Source of the DNA: Spodoptera frugiperda
Taxonomy: Eukaryota; Arthropoda; Insecta; Lepidoptera; Noctuidae
Direction of reading: 5' to 3'
Length of the DNA stretch: 64,000 bases
NCBI RefSeq assembly: GCF_023101765.2
Contig: NC_064237.1
Location: forward strand, 10,646,199 to 10,710,198
Positions 27,110 to 39,410 of the stretch are shown piece by piece. The position numbers and the translations under genes are program-made. Below the pieces are notes generated by a model, which was given only the letters and a program-made list of their open reading frames with translations, was not told where the DNA came from and searched no databases. Every line of letters starts with the position of its first letter. The first letter of the stretch is position 1.

Positions 27110-27237
27110 TTAGTACAAGTTTGCATTACGTTGAACGAAAACGAAATCTGATTGGTTGGTTAATTCGCGCCGGCCAATCAGAGGGCCGAACGCGCTCTTG
27201 TTTCGTTTTCATTCAACGTAAAGCAAACTCGTACTAA
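27110..27237. mobile_element. Inverted-repeat element M3, about 128 bp
   Basis: The left arm (TTAGTACAAGTTTGC, then ACGTTGAACGAAAACGAAA) pairs with the right arm (TTTCGTTTTCATTCAACGT, then GCAAACTCGTACTAA). The inner part is also self-complementary (TCTGATTGG with CCAATCAGA). Nearly the whole element folds into one hairpin, typical of a small MITE. Confidence 0.75.
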
Positions 27238-27775
27238 AGTAACAGAAAACCTGTTCTTTTGTTTGCTAATAAGTCTTTATTTATTCCAAACAGTCATTAA
27301 TCATTACCTCGACAGCGCTAAGATGACATTTAAAAACTAACAACTAATAAAGAAAAAAAAACTATTCAATCACACCGCGTGACGTAGAAAAACGTGTCGT
27401 ATTTACTTGTAAATGAATAATAAAAATGTTCTAGTTATGTTTTCATTTCTTTTGAATCTTTTATTTTACAACACGAAGCGTCTTTAGCGTTTAGGGTTAC
27501 GAGCGAGTCACAATGATGTGGCGATAAACACTGATGGATGGATCGTAAAAATATATTGGGCGACTTTGAGTTCATTTCCTAAATTAAGTTCCGGTTCTAC
27601 GCGTGTTTTTATAATATAAAAAATATATAAATTAATAATGTTGTTATTATAGAAAAGGCGGTGGCGGTTTAGAGTTAATAACGTCGTGCTACTTTGGTAA
27701 TTTATTTGTTTTACTTTTTTTCAATGTGAAATGAAAGGTTTTTACATATTTAATTTAAATACGCAACGCAACATA

Positions 27776-27965
27776 ACGTTACGCCTTTTTATCCTCGAAG
27801 GAGATACGTAGGTAATGTCGATATAAAATGTACACCTAAAAAACCGAAAAAAATTCAGTAATAATTTGTCCGAACCAGGAATCGAATCCGATCCCCTTGG
27901 CGCCGGCCAAGGGATTCGGATTCGGTCTTATAGTCGCAGTTGCGACCACTTGACCAACGAGGCAG
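27776..27965 (-). repeat. SINE family A with an internal inverted duplication
   Basis: Minus-strand copy with head CTGCCTCGTTGGTCAAGTGG, the body and the 3' end AAAAAGGCGTAACG, lacking part of the middle. Around its B box the sequence is folded back: 27,884-27,901 is nearly the reverse complement of 27,906-27,923. This is not present in the other copies. Confidence 0.75.
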
Positions 27966-28577
27966 TAATTTAAAAAATGTACAGATATGTGCTCATACTT
28001 AAATTGAATTTCAAATGAAATATAATTCTATAAACCTTGTCAGTCCTTAAAATAACAGATGCCATCAATAACAGAACACAAATTAAAAATGTAACAAAAT
28101 AACCAAGAACTTGTAAATAAATAATTAATCCCCATAAAAGTCGTCAACCGTCATTGAAATCAGTATCTGGTAGAAATGATCACAGAGCGGTGATAACCGG
28201 GCGGTCTCGCGAGATCTTCTCCCAAACGTGCCATAACGTGTAACGACCGCATCTGTTGGACTCGGGACGTTTCGACCCGGCTGCGGCGGGTGCAGGGTTA
28301 GATGGTCAAAGTATGTTTGATTGTTGTTAGAAGTTTGTAGATGGTGTTTTAAGAGAAATTAAATTGTGTATGTTCTTGAATTGGTATATTTGTTAAAATT
28401 AATGTAAGTATACTGCCTCATTGTGAGCTGGTAATAAGGTTGTAAATGTTGTGGTAGATTAAAGAGTCCTGAATTCGATTCCGAATTGAGACAATGTATT
28501 AAAGAGTACAGGATTTTTTGAGTATCGAAATTCCTAAGTTCCTATTTGCGCAGAGCTTAGAACTCTTTTTGATATAA

Positions 28578-28634
28578 TAGGAGGCAAACGAGCAGACAGG
28601 TCACCTGATGGTAAGCGATTAGCGCCGCCGCAAC
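28578..28634 (+). repeat. Family D repeat, short core
   Basis: GGCAAACGAGCAGACAGGTC followed by ACCTGATGGTAAGCGATTAG and GCGCCGCCG; the 3' part is missing. Confidence 0.65.
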
Positions 28635-29169
28635 ACCAGCTTAGAAGAGAGGAAACAAGAGAAGCTTAGAACTTAGCCTAGTGTTTAGGAGTTCTTTTAA
28701 GATGAGAATCTTCTTAAAACATATACATTGTAGATACTTAACTACTGAAAATTGTACCCTAAAATACTTAGTAACAAAGAACATTTTCATAATAATCTTC
28801 AGTATGAATTTCAGAGCATTACTTGTACGAGCGGCTAGATGATGAGATGCTTGGCAACTTGCCACTGTGTGTATACTTTTACGATGTCTACTTACCCCGC
28901 ATATACAGTATACAAGCGTGATGTTATGGCATGTTACTTAGTCTAAAGCCTTGCTGTTATAGCTTAGTCAGAGAAGACTGTTTTACCGTGAGTGTATTTG
29001 TATTCTATATGTATTAAATAGTCTACAAAATAAACTGAAAATTCTTTCTTATTTACAACTTATATGTATTGTATTTAATACCAAAAGAATCCAGATATTT
29101 AATTGAACTATTCTTGAGGTTTTATAGCTAAGGAAAGTGTTTGTCAATGACATCAAACAAAAGAACGTT

Positions 29170-29470
29170 GCCAAACACGCCTATGTATCATCAACAGCCT
29201 ATAAGTGGCCACTGATGACCAAAGCCTCACACGGAGAAGATTTGTGCATTATTCACCACGCTTGCTCAATGTGACTTGGTGATTTCAAACTTATAATTAG
29301 AAATTATAAGACCAGGTTTCCTCACGATGTTTTTGTTAACCGTTTGTCAGTGGAGTCTAAATAATCGTAGAAAGTACAAATAACTCGGAAAAAGTCACAT
29401 TAGTACTTTGCTATTGGTAGGTTTCGAACCCGCGCCATCATGAATGAGGGCGTCTTAGACCTCCGGTCCG
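29170..29470 (-). repeat. Dispersed repeat, family H, long copy
   Basis: Carries CATCAACAGCCTATAAGTGG, ACCAGGTTTCCTCACGATG and AAAGTCACATTAGTACTT, and a B-box-like sequence in GGTTTCGAACCCGCG (plus reading). About 300 bp, more complete than the copy at 23.7 kb. It may be tRNA-derived. Confidence 0.62.
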
Positions 29471-30194
29471 TTACGATACATATAGATCGGATACATCGGA
29501 TAAATATACATCGGATATTTCCGCTTAATTTTAAACTCAAACATATTCAGCTTTTAACAGCTATTCATAGCATTCACATAATCACTGAAATTTTCGTCAA
29601 TAAGACTAGAGAAATACTAATAATATAACACATAGTTCAACCAATTAAAAACTATGTGCAATTAACCAAGTTACCTCAGATTACCACCTCTAACTTCCCA
29701 TATACATACAAAACTTTACAAACATACATATGTAGCAGTCTATAGCTCATCTCTAAATCGTCCCATGGTCCCATAGTCCCAATGTCCCATATTAACATAG
29801 AAACACAACCTGAACCGTTTACATATAGTACTATGTCGCACATCAAGCTATACCTAAAGTTCCTTTACTATAAACCATTCTCAACCTTATCACTTAGTGT
29901 TAAGGTCGATAATTTAATGAAGATTTTAGGTGTAGGTGGAAGTGCTGGTGTGTTACCTCAAGTAAAGTTTACACTGCAAGCATTTATGTATGTTTTAGTA
30001 GGTTGTGACGTCATTATGTGAACGTGGTATGATTGTTGCCGTTTTATAGAGAGAGCACTAATTATTGCACGGGGGTTTGACTGTTTAGGGGATGAGAATT
30101 ATAGAATTAAGAAGTACCTAGTAGAATTGGCAATGTTAGTCCTAAATGAATTGTTTTCTTCAATCCCATATCAGTGATTTAAAAAAAAAACCAA

Positions 30195-30361
30195 ACGTTA
30201 TCCCACATTTGGTTTTTCTCCTGTAACGTGGGTGCGTTTACAAACATACAAGTTCACATACACATGATACCCAAACCCGAAACAGCAATTTGTAGACCAC
30301 ACAAAAACTTGCTCCGTTCAGGAATCGAACCCACTACACGTTGCACGGCAACCGTGCAATC
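30195..30361 (-). repeat. tRNA-derived SINE family B
   Basis: Minus reading has GTAGTGGGTTCGATTCCTG (good B box), AGCAAGTTTTTGTGTGG, ATGTGTATGTGAACTTGTA and an ACGTTACAGGAGAAAAACC end. Confidence 0.8.
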
Positions 30362-33300
30362 AAAGTTGGAATACTAGTCGTAGAAAACTTCACAATTACC
30401 CCATTTCAATATTGAGTATTTTTTATATTAGAGCTAAAAGCTCACCAATTTCTCCCAAATAAAACCATATTCTATTGAAAAATCAGTTTTTCCCTAATGA
30501 TATGATTTTATGTAAACATTCGACAGCGGTTACCATCGCGCCGTAAAGGGGCGTTAATATAATTGGCGGCGTTTTAAAGTTGACACAAATAATTAGGTGG
30601 GTGTCAAACCCGGCCCAATCTACTCACTAGCTCTTTGGAACGTCTGTATTCTGGCAAATATGATATTATTAGGGAAATATTGTCATAGATTTACGAAAAG
30701 AGTTACAAATAAAGATTTTTAATATGTTCGGAGAGCGTTAATTTGTGTGTAGTTTTGGTATTTACAGAGGTTTTAAGTTTTGAGTTCTGGGTGAATGGAA
30801 TGGTATTGAATGTTTGTAAAAGTAATTACATGATATTGCTACGGTAGCATTTACAGTAATTTGAATATATAACCATCATAGTGTTTGATCTCTAGTTGTC
30901 TCTTACTGAGGCCAGAGTCAATAATTCTTTACCAAGTAACTCTGTTACCAACACCAATTTCATGGGCTGGACATGAAGGTACATAATTAAAACACAATCT
31001 TAAACGTTTACCTAAAAGGTTTGTACACACATAAACCCGACACATAATCCCCACACGTCTAATCCCCAGTATTTACCCAAAACACCTCCCATTAAATACT
31101 AAACAGAGCTATCGAAAATCAACATTCAAAAACTTGAGAGCTCTCGGTCTAACCATCAGAATACATCGTTTGGAGCGGCGCCACGTTCAACCACAGCCCC
31201 CCAACCCCACTCCCTAAAGGGGGGAAGCTATTAAGCCAAGCCAAAACTAATTTAAATTAAATCCTAGTGAATTACCCGACGAGGAAATTGTCGAGCGCAC
31301 CCTCCATGCTCTCACTCGAGTACAGGGATCCACAGAAGTGGTTCGAAGATGGTATTTGATTTGTTGATGATAGATAGCAGAATAGGTGTTTTGTCAATTT
31401 TAATACAGTGTTTAGAGACACGGTTGACTTTTACAAGAAGGAATAAGTTACGTGTTGTAGTGTGTGTGACACCTCGCCCTTATAAATAGCGTAAGTTAGT
31501 TGTATAAGACACTTAATTAAAGGTATTCTTAGCATCAACACGTGTCTTCATTTTGCTCCCTAAGTCTCCACATTGCAGTGTGTCATAATCTTAAGATGTA
31601 TATATCTAATTATGATGTCACTGCTAAAAAAATCACAATCGAAATGGTCAATTTAATTGTGAAGTTTCTGTTATCTGAGTGGGACATGAAACTGTTCAAT
31701 TCGTATTGCATAGAGTAAACAGTTACCTTCACCAACCAAGAGACGAAAACGTTGTCTATAAATTCGTTTCTAACTCAATACTTAACAAATACTTACTAGA
31801 CTATATAAAAAAAATACATATACTTCAACCCAGCCTCAGCCATAAATCACAAGAAAACACCAGCCAACACTTAAGCATCCGAGTGTACCATCTATATTGC
31901 TTGCGGGCGGCGGGGCTCAAGCGGCAGCCGCGTCGTTACATGTACCATTTGAATATTATCTAACCCCCCCTCCCCATCCCTGTACCCCTCATTCCACCCT
32001 CAGCCTCCCTCAGAGAGTTTAGACACAACTGTGAGGCCTCAACGCCTTAATTAATGCAAATTTGAGTGCTAACAAGATTATGAATCTGGCCGCTTTTTGA
32101 CTTGCTCCAGGAAGTTGAGTGGCTCGGTTTGATGTCAGTTAATTATGTATGTGCGGGTTCGCGTAAAGTTTTATTGATGTCGTACGTACGTTGCTCCTCT
32201 ATTTATACTTGTGAGTTTTAAGTGTTTGTTGTTATTGAGATTGGTGTCTGGTGTCTTGTCTTTAAATAGGAACAGTGATTAGATGGTTTGGATTGGTGGA
32301 AAATTAGGAGTAATTAAACTAAATTAATGTTTGAAAGCATTTTGTATAATTACTTAAATTTTACGGCTTACTAACGTAACTGTTTAAGAAGGTTACTAGA
32401 CTAGTTTCCTGCCATATTTAGGGCTCATAACATAATGTAACTTACGCGATAACCAACGCAACACACATCACGTACCGAACTCTTTTAACTTTAAATATAT
32501 TTATATTACCTAACATTACAATATAAAAATGTACCAAAACCAACACATTTAAAATAAGAGAAAAGATGAGAAATATTATCGTCGGCCAGTAACAGCTATC
32601 GTCTCGATATATCGATACTGTAACATCCTGTTTGATTGCAATGAGATCATGCGTTTTAACTGCTATCTCGATGTAATTTGTATTTCATCGATCTTCTAAC
32701 TATGTATGTATATTATGAGAGTTTATCAATGATATAAGCAGTGTATATCGATGGTACCGTAATAATAAATAGTTCAATTTATTTTCTTGCAAGTTTTTAT
32801 GTTTCCTCTGATCTAGCTGCGTTAGTTTTCAGTACACCTATCCCATTCATTATATCTAGATCCAGACTGTTTTTTTTATTCATTTGTAGCCTTATTCAGT
32901 TTCTTTAAATAGTTCCTTTAAGGACTATTAATGAAGTATAAAATATTAAAATATATACATGTTAAATAATCCAGACGGGAAATCAATTCAACACGCAACT
33001 ATGACCTAAATAAATTCCTATTTGAAAAATTTTCACACAGTTTAAACGAGATTCCTCTCAATCCCAACTAATGACCGTGTCCATTGGACCGTGTGGTAAT
33101 GTGCAAAAAATTCCATTTAGTAAGGTTACCCCTAACCCGTTCCCAGGGCGTGACGTGACGTGCATCAATCATCGCCAAAAATTGTGTATTTAATTTTAAA
33201 TCAATTGGCGCCGCGCGTGCTAACCATCCATCTTGTGTTATCAATATTTATAGAAGTTCAAGTTTTGACGTGACGGACGGAAATGGAAACGAGATCTGAG

Positions 33301-34160
33301 AGGCCGAGATAGTGTTTGCACGAGTTGGTTTTGTTTTTAGTTATACAGTTGATGTTTTGAAGATGTCTTTGTATTTAGTTAAGTTATGGTGTTTTTGGTA
33401 TGTTTGAAAATTACGAGTTCGTATTTTAGTTTTTTTTTATTAACATAAAAGCAATACACTTATGCATCAGGTTTTTCTTTATTAAAACTTACACTTTACA
33501 TAAAAATTACAAAATTCTGCATTCTGTATTTACTAAGAAAGGAATTGACATGTTTCCTCTTTACTTTTAGTACCTTGCAAATTGCGTCAACTTTTTAATA
33601 AAACCAATGCAATCTGGTCAAAATGTATGAAGAATATTTAACCTTAACTAAGATTATCTTGATTGGTGTTTTTAACAAATCTTTCACACAGTTTTAATAA
33701 ATAAACAGCAAACTTATCAAATAATAATATTCGATGACCATACGTGGTGTATCAAACACACACATAATACACTCGCGATACACAATATTCTATACACACA
33801 CCACAAAATATTGAGTCACACCTCATCGGTGTGGTAACACAAAGTGAGTATCATCAATCACTCCCCCCTCTCCTCCACTCCCCGCAGCTATGCACTTTAC
33901 ACCCCTCTTGTCACCTGATTATCTTGCTTTTAATTTTGAAGTCGCAAAGCTATAACTTTTATATTCTTTCTATTGGAAATCCAGATTGACTGAATTTTCA
34001 TGTAGAAATATAGTATACTAGACTATCTTTGACAAGAAGATTTTTCAATTGGAACTAGTACTTCGTGAGATAATCGCTTTGAAACAAATTTGTTTGTTTG
34101 TATGTATGTATGTATTCTTTACAATTATGTAGTAAATGTATGAGAAGGAATAAATACAAA

Positions 34161-34393
34161 TTCGGAACGGGCAAAGTATTACTGGGCTATTTTCTGTTTT
34201 TAGAAAATTTCTCAGTATTTAAACTAGCACGGAGTCTGGAATTGTATCCAGTATATGGCAATAGGCTCACCCCCTGTTACATAGGACTTATAACACAAAT
34301 GTTGAAAAATAAGTGTACATTGTATAGCGGCATTACGCGCCGTAATGTGCACCTCTGCCTACCCCTTCGAGGATAAAAGGCGTGACGTTGCAT
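34161..34393 (+). repeat. SINE family A, tRNA head missing
   Basis: Runs from CGGGCAAAGTATTACTGGGC through AGCACGGAGTCTGGAATTG and GTACATTGTATAGCGGCATT to GATAAAAGGCGTGACGTTGC. It is the best copy of the family's 3' half. The open frame across it is an artefact. Confidence 0.82.
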
Positions 34394-34547
34394 ATATCGA
34401 TACCTTAATTGGCAAACCAGCTAACTCCTTTTTCAGGAGACACTTAAAACTCTATCATACTTTTTGTTTCAAACGATGTCAACATATTAACATTTTTTTG
34501 AAAAATGTGGAGTTGGCTAGTTTGCTTATTAAGGTATCGATATATGG
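34391..34547. mobile_element. Inverted-repeat element M4, about 157 bp
   Basis: The 38-base left end (ATATATCGATACCTTAAT and following) is matched by the reverse complement at the right (34,508-34,546) with a few mismatches. The loop is about 80 bp. It starts exactly where the SINE at 34.2 kb ends. Confidence 0.72.
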
Positions 34548-35004
34548 TTTAATATAACATAGTTACCTAAGTAGTTCTAATAATACATCAAATGATAATC
34601 AAAACAATATTCTACGTAATAATTAGCAGTTAAATGATAGGCTAGGCATCGTGTGAGGTCTAGATCATAAAACACTACGACACTAAGGCCTGACACATTA
34701 ATGGCAGTAAAATGTGCAGTCACAAGTTCACAGCCCGGCATTATCTAACGGCGGGAAGAATTATGCAGATTATTATAACTATTATCGTTTGTAATACGTT
34801 GTTTTATTGGTGATGGCTTTATTTTCAGTTATGTGTGGTCTCTAGTGCTGGGGACGAGGTTTGTAATATTAGATAGGATTGTAAGTATATAGTTTATAAT
34901 TTATATTTTATACTGACGAGAGGATTTGTAACTGTTCTTTTAAAAAGATACGTTGCCGCCTTACTTGGATTTTCTATAGGGTCGGTTTGTCGTCATAAAA
35001 AAAA

Positions 35005-35154
35005 GCGTTGCTCCGTTACTAAGATTTGCTCCTGTGTCGTAGGTGCGTTTATAAACATACAAGTTCACACCCAGACCCGGAACAAAAATTTGTGGATCAC
35101 ACAAAGAGTTGCTTCGTGCGGGAATCGAACCCGCTACACGTTGCGCGGCAGCCG
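35005..35154 (-). repeat. tRNA-derived SINE family B
   Basis: Minus reading has TGCCGCGCAACGTGTAGC, GGGTTCGATTCCCGC (near-perfect B box), GCAACTCTTTGTGTGATCC and ACACAGGAGCAAATC. This copy is well preserved. Confidence 0.83.
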
Positions 35155-36377
35155 ACATTTGAAACGTCAACGAAACGAAAGTCAGTTTTGTAGAAGATTT
35201 TCATTGTTATGCCACAAAATTGTTTACAAATTGAACAATAATATTTTATAACTGACATTAGATTAAATATCAGCTGAGTAAATGTGTGCTAACGGATAAA
35301 ATTAGAGAAAAACATGCTAATTTAATTGTATACTACATTTAAGCCATTTAAATAAAATATAGGTAGGTACTACTAAAGTTCATTCAAAAACAAACCACAA
35401 CATTTCAACAATAAATATCCAATTAAAAACTAATCGAAAACCTTTTAACACACATATAATTAAGCATAATAATATAGCAATACAAAATTGGTAAAAAAAA
35501 TCACCATAAAATATAAAATTATTTTTTCGTAGCAGATCTCGTAGCGTACTACGCGCTACGAGCTACGAGCTACGACTCTACGCCAAACACACTTCTCCGT
35601 TCTTCTTTTCTGTAAGAGATCATTTAAAATGATTGCTTGTCACTAAACCTTACATATAGGAGAGCTATTTATAATACAGTGATAGGAGGAGCCCATTACT
35701 TGGTATATTACCAGATAGTAATGTAAATTGCCATGCTACGCCATTTTTTAAGAACAGATGTAAAGGTATCTATCTCTTTTTTCTACTGTTGCGTTAGATT
35801 TAGATTTAGATGATTGTGAGCTTACTGCTGATATTTTCGCAATCGAAATACCGAATAACTCTTTAACCAACCTCAAACCGAAACATTTACGTCAGTAGAT
35901 TAAAAAAAAATTAATTACTCTCTTCTCCTATTTCCTTCTCTACTATCTTCTTAAAATCTCTACTCAACCAATTTTATATAAAGAAAGCATATTTAGATGT
36001 TAGAAGCACATCAATAAAGCAAGTAAAGCGGCCCATACACCGCCAGACAATACATAACGTTTGAACGTAAGCCCGACATAATGAGGAATAACGATACGCG
36101 CGTGCATAGCCCGCCTAATGACGAGAAGGAGATAGAGATATAGAATACCTACGTGTTAGAGTGAGACACCTATACAGTTGTACTGTCGACTGAAATGTCT
36201 GATGTATGCGGTTATGTGTTTGAATGTATTAATAATTTTGTTTACTTCAGGAGTAAATAAATAATTTTGGTTTTTGTCTTAGTTTTGCACTAATAGGTAA
36301 TATTTTTATTAAATATATTTGCAAGAATATTAACTAGCTCCTTTTCTCCTTTTCTTTTAAAGGCTATGGGTCTTTCC

Positions 36378-36425
36378 CCATTAGCAAAAAGGGTCATCTG
36401 ATGGTAAGCAATCAGTAGCTTTACA
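36378..36425 (+). repeat. Family D repeat, short diverged core
   Basis: Retains GTCATCTGATGGTAAGCAAT only; flanks are diverged. Confidence 0.45.
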
Positions 36426-36689
36426 TAGACGATGGCTTACGGTACGACGAAGGAGACTCTTAAACAAATCATCAAACCATTTCACACGAGTTGCGCGAAT
36501 CCAGGATATACCTTTGTACGCTATATCTTTTGTAATTTAACTAAGTATGAGGCTAATTACTAATTAATCTATTTTTCTAACTGCCGAGGAAAGACTCTTT
36601 AAGTTTTGTAAAATAAATCTCTCGATCGATTTCGATCACGGTGGCCAGTCTGTCTAACTAGACTAGCCCACTACGCAGAAAATATTATA

Positions 36690-36955
36690 GTGCACAAGTG
36701 TGTGCACAAACAAAAGAGCACTTTTGAACCCGATGGGACGGCAGACCGACATGATTGGAAAGAGATCAGGCGCTGGACCAACGGCTTTACGTGCTTTCCG
36801 AGGCACGGGGGTGATACACCGCCAAATTTAGACTCCGGGCTAATAATTGCAATTTTACTCAGTATATCCAATTATAACTTTTTGGCCGGCGCGAGAATCG
36901 AACCTGCGACACGTTGCATAGCAGACGGTCACCCAACCACTCCGCCAACCGAGCA
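36690..36955 (-). repeat. tRNA-derived SINE family F
   Basis: Minus reading starts TGCTCGGTTGGCGGAGTGG (A box) and has GCAGGTTCGATTCTCGC (B box). It then passes through a body with CCGTGCCTCGGAAAGCACG and GTTGGTCCAGCGCCTGATC to a 3' end with CCGTCCCATCGGG. About 265 bp, essentially complete, and distinct from families A and B. Confidence 0.82.
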
Positions 36956-38994
36956 GATCAAGTGACTGATGTGGTAGAGAAGTTTGCGGGCCTCCTGATA
37001 AAGGATTTCAATAGTCATCTCAACCTATACAATTCACTCGTACTTTTCCTACCTCGTAAAGATACGCTGAAAGCGATCACTAAAACCTTAAATAATTATA
37101 AGTTTTAAATGGTTAGGTTATTAATCCATTAATCACATTTTTAATAAAAATGAATGTAGCAGATATCTACATAATGATGTTAAAGTAAGAAAACTTTTAG
37201 AGTACAGACACATACTTTAAAAGTTTTCTCTATCTCTAAAGGGACCTCTCAATCTGAAACAGTATCTAAGTAAGTACAGTAAAGGGAATATTACATACAA
37301 ATAAGTAACTAATTATACTTAAAGCTAACTCACTTCTAACTAGGTACTAATAAAGTTAACGATCTTCAACAGAAAAATAAAACATCTTTAAAAGCTCAGC
37401 TCAACAAAGACAATGAGTCACAAAACTCGCAATCACGAGAGATTTATCAGAAAATCTCGGAATCGACTGAATCAATACAAATCTCGATTAGAGTAACTCG
37501 CAAAAATGACAATACGAGGTGAAGGCGAGCGAGCGACGCGACGCCCGCAGCGAATCCTGCAAAACTCTCATTAACCGACTCTCTAATTAAAAAGTAATTA
37601 AATTCGCGCGAGAAAAAGAGAGAACGACATTTAACTGATACTAATAAGATCGTCAAACAATTACGAGCAGTGCGGCGCGCGAGCGGGACGGCGCGCACCT
37701 CTCGCTCGCACGCGCGCTCTCTATTTAACTTTTAATTTATACTCATTCCTTTATATCTTTTATTGCTTCGCCCATCGCGGCTCCTAATGCGCCCGAGGTG
37801 CTCCTCGCACTAATTAAATTCATGCAAGGCTGAGCCGCCGGCCCCGCCCCGCCCCCGCCCCCCCGCCGCGCTCCGCCAATGGGCGCGCCGCCCGCCGCCG
37901 GCGCCGCCCCCCCCTGCACTCAGTACCAGATCCCTGATAGAGCTGTCATGTCGCGTCCGAACGCTCGTTACGCTGTCTTGACATATTTTATTATTATTTA
38001 TGTCAATTACGTTATTACTTTTTTGTTTAATGGAATAAGGAATTGGTTGTGAAATTGATTGCCTTTCGGTCGCTTATGATTCATCACTGTCAAAAATATA
38101 ATCTGAAACGTGTTAATTTTGTATGATTGATAGTTTGTCCGTCATTAGAGCGATTGGGAGGCGTCGTAATCTAGTTTTACGCAACGCCATTGTGCGCATC
38201 TCTGTGAGGCGCGCGCCGCCGCCGGATGATTGCTCGCCCATCACACAATCACCTGTCAAATTAAAAGAATGGGTGAAATCTAAAATATAACCCGTTATTA
38301 GTTATTAGTCATTACCTCCGAACAATTCCTATGAATATATTTATTTTTTTCTACTTCATTACAGATAATAAACACCTTTCATCTCAGCCGGCGAATAGAT
38401 CACACATCAATCATAATTTCCAAATGTTTTAGTTTAGCTGAGAACATATAACAGAAACAAATTAAGTATTTCCGTATGTTCGTAGCGTAGCGTTGTAACT
38501 GTATCTTGTATGTACACATTACAAAGTTTGGCTCTCATACAAAAGTGTAGGTAAGTAGAAGGGCAATGGTAAACGAACGCTCGCAACATTCCATAACTCC
38601 TTGCCGATACTGTACATGTCACTGTGTAGCGCGCCATGCGGCTGGAAAAGATTATGACAACCCCACGGGCCCGCAAACGTACGGCGACCCTATAAATCCC
38701 ATGTCGGACCCTCTTCCGCGCGATAACAAACGTTATCGTCATATAAATAAGGTTTATTTCAACTTCCCGCCGCCCGTCGCCTACGTTACCGTTAATTCAA
38801 TGTATGCCGTCCCTTAATTTATGGGCCGTTATTCAATACAGATCTGTAACTTCATGGCATAAGGTTTGAAAGCGTTTAGCAGCGGGCGCGATGTACTGTC
38901 GGAGAAATAAATCTATGATATGAAGGAGGCGGAGAATTAATTTGTGCAGTGGTGGGGGGTAGGGGGGGTAGGTGGCCCCGCCCCCGGGCGCGCC

Positions 38995-39078
38995 ATGGCA
39001 GTGGCGGGCGCGGCGTGTCGGGCCGAGCACTCCGTAGTACCGAGCGGACGCGACGCGCGCGCCATAGTGCTAGTGTAG
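38995..39078 (+). other. Upstream ORF 1 in the unc-4 leader (27 codons)
   Basis: ATG in good context (GCC before, G after) followed by 26 codons and TAG, not in frame with the main start. It matters only if transcription begins upstream of it, which cannot be told from sequence. Confidence 0.35.
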
Positions 39079-39116
39079 TGCCGCCTGCGTAGTGACTCAA
39101 GGAAGCATACTGTGCG

Positions 39117-39150
39117 ATGGGACTCGGGCATGGGGTCGGTGCGTAGGTGA
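39117..39150 (+). other. Overlapping upstream ORFs 2 and 3 in the unc-4 leader
   Basis: Two short ATG-initiated frames (39117-39146, nine codons; 39130-39150, six codons) overlap in different frames and both end about 50 nt before the main ATG at 39197. This arrangement could dampen or gate translation of the homeobox protein. Confidence 0.4.
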
Positions 39151-39196
39151 GCTGGTGGGCAAGATATCGGCGCGGCGCGGCTCGGGCAGCGGCGGC

Positions 39197-39410
39197 ATGG
39201 TGCTGGAGGGCGGGCTGCCGGCGCCGCTGCAGCTGTACGCGGCGGCCGCGGCGCAGCTGGCCCCCCGGCCTCCGTGGCCGCCGTTCCTGCCGTTCTTCGG
39301 CGTGCCCCCGCCGTTCCTGGCGCGGCCCCGGCTGCCGCATCCCATGCCGGCGCGGGCCCCACACGGGCCCCCCAGCGAAGACTCCAATGAGGACGGTGCC
39401 AGCAGTAAAG
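39197..39410 (+). CDS. unc-4: unc-4/UNCX-type homeobox gene, exon 1
   Basis: 71 codons plus one base, ending AAAG|GTAGGA. The ATG is the first in its frame after an in-frame TAG at 39071 and has a good context (G at -3, G at +4). The encoded N-terminus is Pro/Ala/Leu-rich (PPWPPFLPFFGVPPPFL at about 25-41) and ends in an acidic/Ser stretch (SEDSNEDGASS), as is common ahead of a homeodomain in paired-like transcription factors. It is assigned to the gene by exact phase match to the homeodomain exon at 63218: one leftover G joins GT to make Gly. Codon third positions are very GC-rich compared with the AT-rich surroundings. No recognisable octapeptide or paired domain is present. The pairing of the two exons is inference; the homeodomain identity does not depend on it. 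Confidence 0.8.

Larger units (their letters stand above)
27966..37479. other. Gene-poor interval, 28.0-37.5 kb
   Basis: Repeats are listed separately. Non-repeat GC-richer patches lie at about 28,190-28,310, 31,140-31,340, 31,890-32,040 and 33,060-33,310. The frames in this interval are short and unlike known proteins. A short CTACGAG-type iteration sits at 35,528-35,582. Confidence 0.4.
37480..39196 (+). promoter_or_regulatory. CpG/GC-rich promoter and 5' leader region of the unc-4-type gene
   Basis: GC content rises sharply here against the AT-rich surroundings. At 37,830-37,915 there are clustered GC boxes (CCCCGCCC) and a CCAAT box within CGCCAATGGGCG. A second GC-rich block runs from about 38,980 into exon 1. 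A TAATTA-type homeodomain site sits at about 37,812. No TATA box stands out at a fixed distance, so the start site is unknown. ORFs on both strands here look like composition artefacts. Confidence 0.5.

Noticed and set aside
36690..36965. 91-codon plus frame ending in an Ala-Arg-Ile-Glu-Pro-Ala-Thr-Arg stretch
   Set aside because: This translation is the antisense of a tRNA-derived SINE with clear A and B boxes.
38566..38817. 83-codon plus frame just upstream of unc-4
   Set aside because: Begins with ATG but lies in the promoter region, shows no known domain and has no donor joining it in phase that I could support.
39092..39196. N-terminal extension of the unc-4 exon 1 frame upstream of 39197
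   Set aside because: The longer frame would start at a GTG, not an ATG. An in-frame TAG lies at 39071 and no ATG lies between it and 39197.
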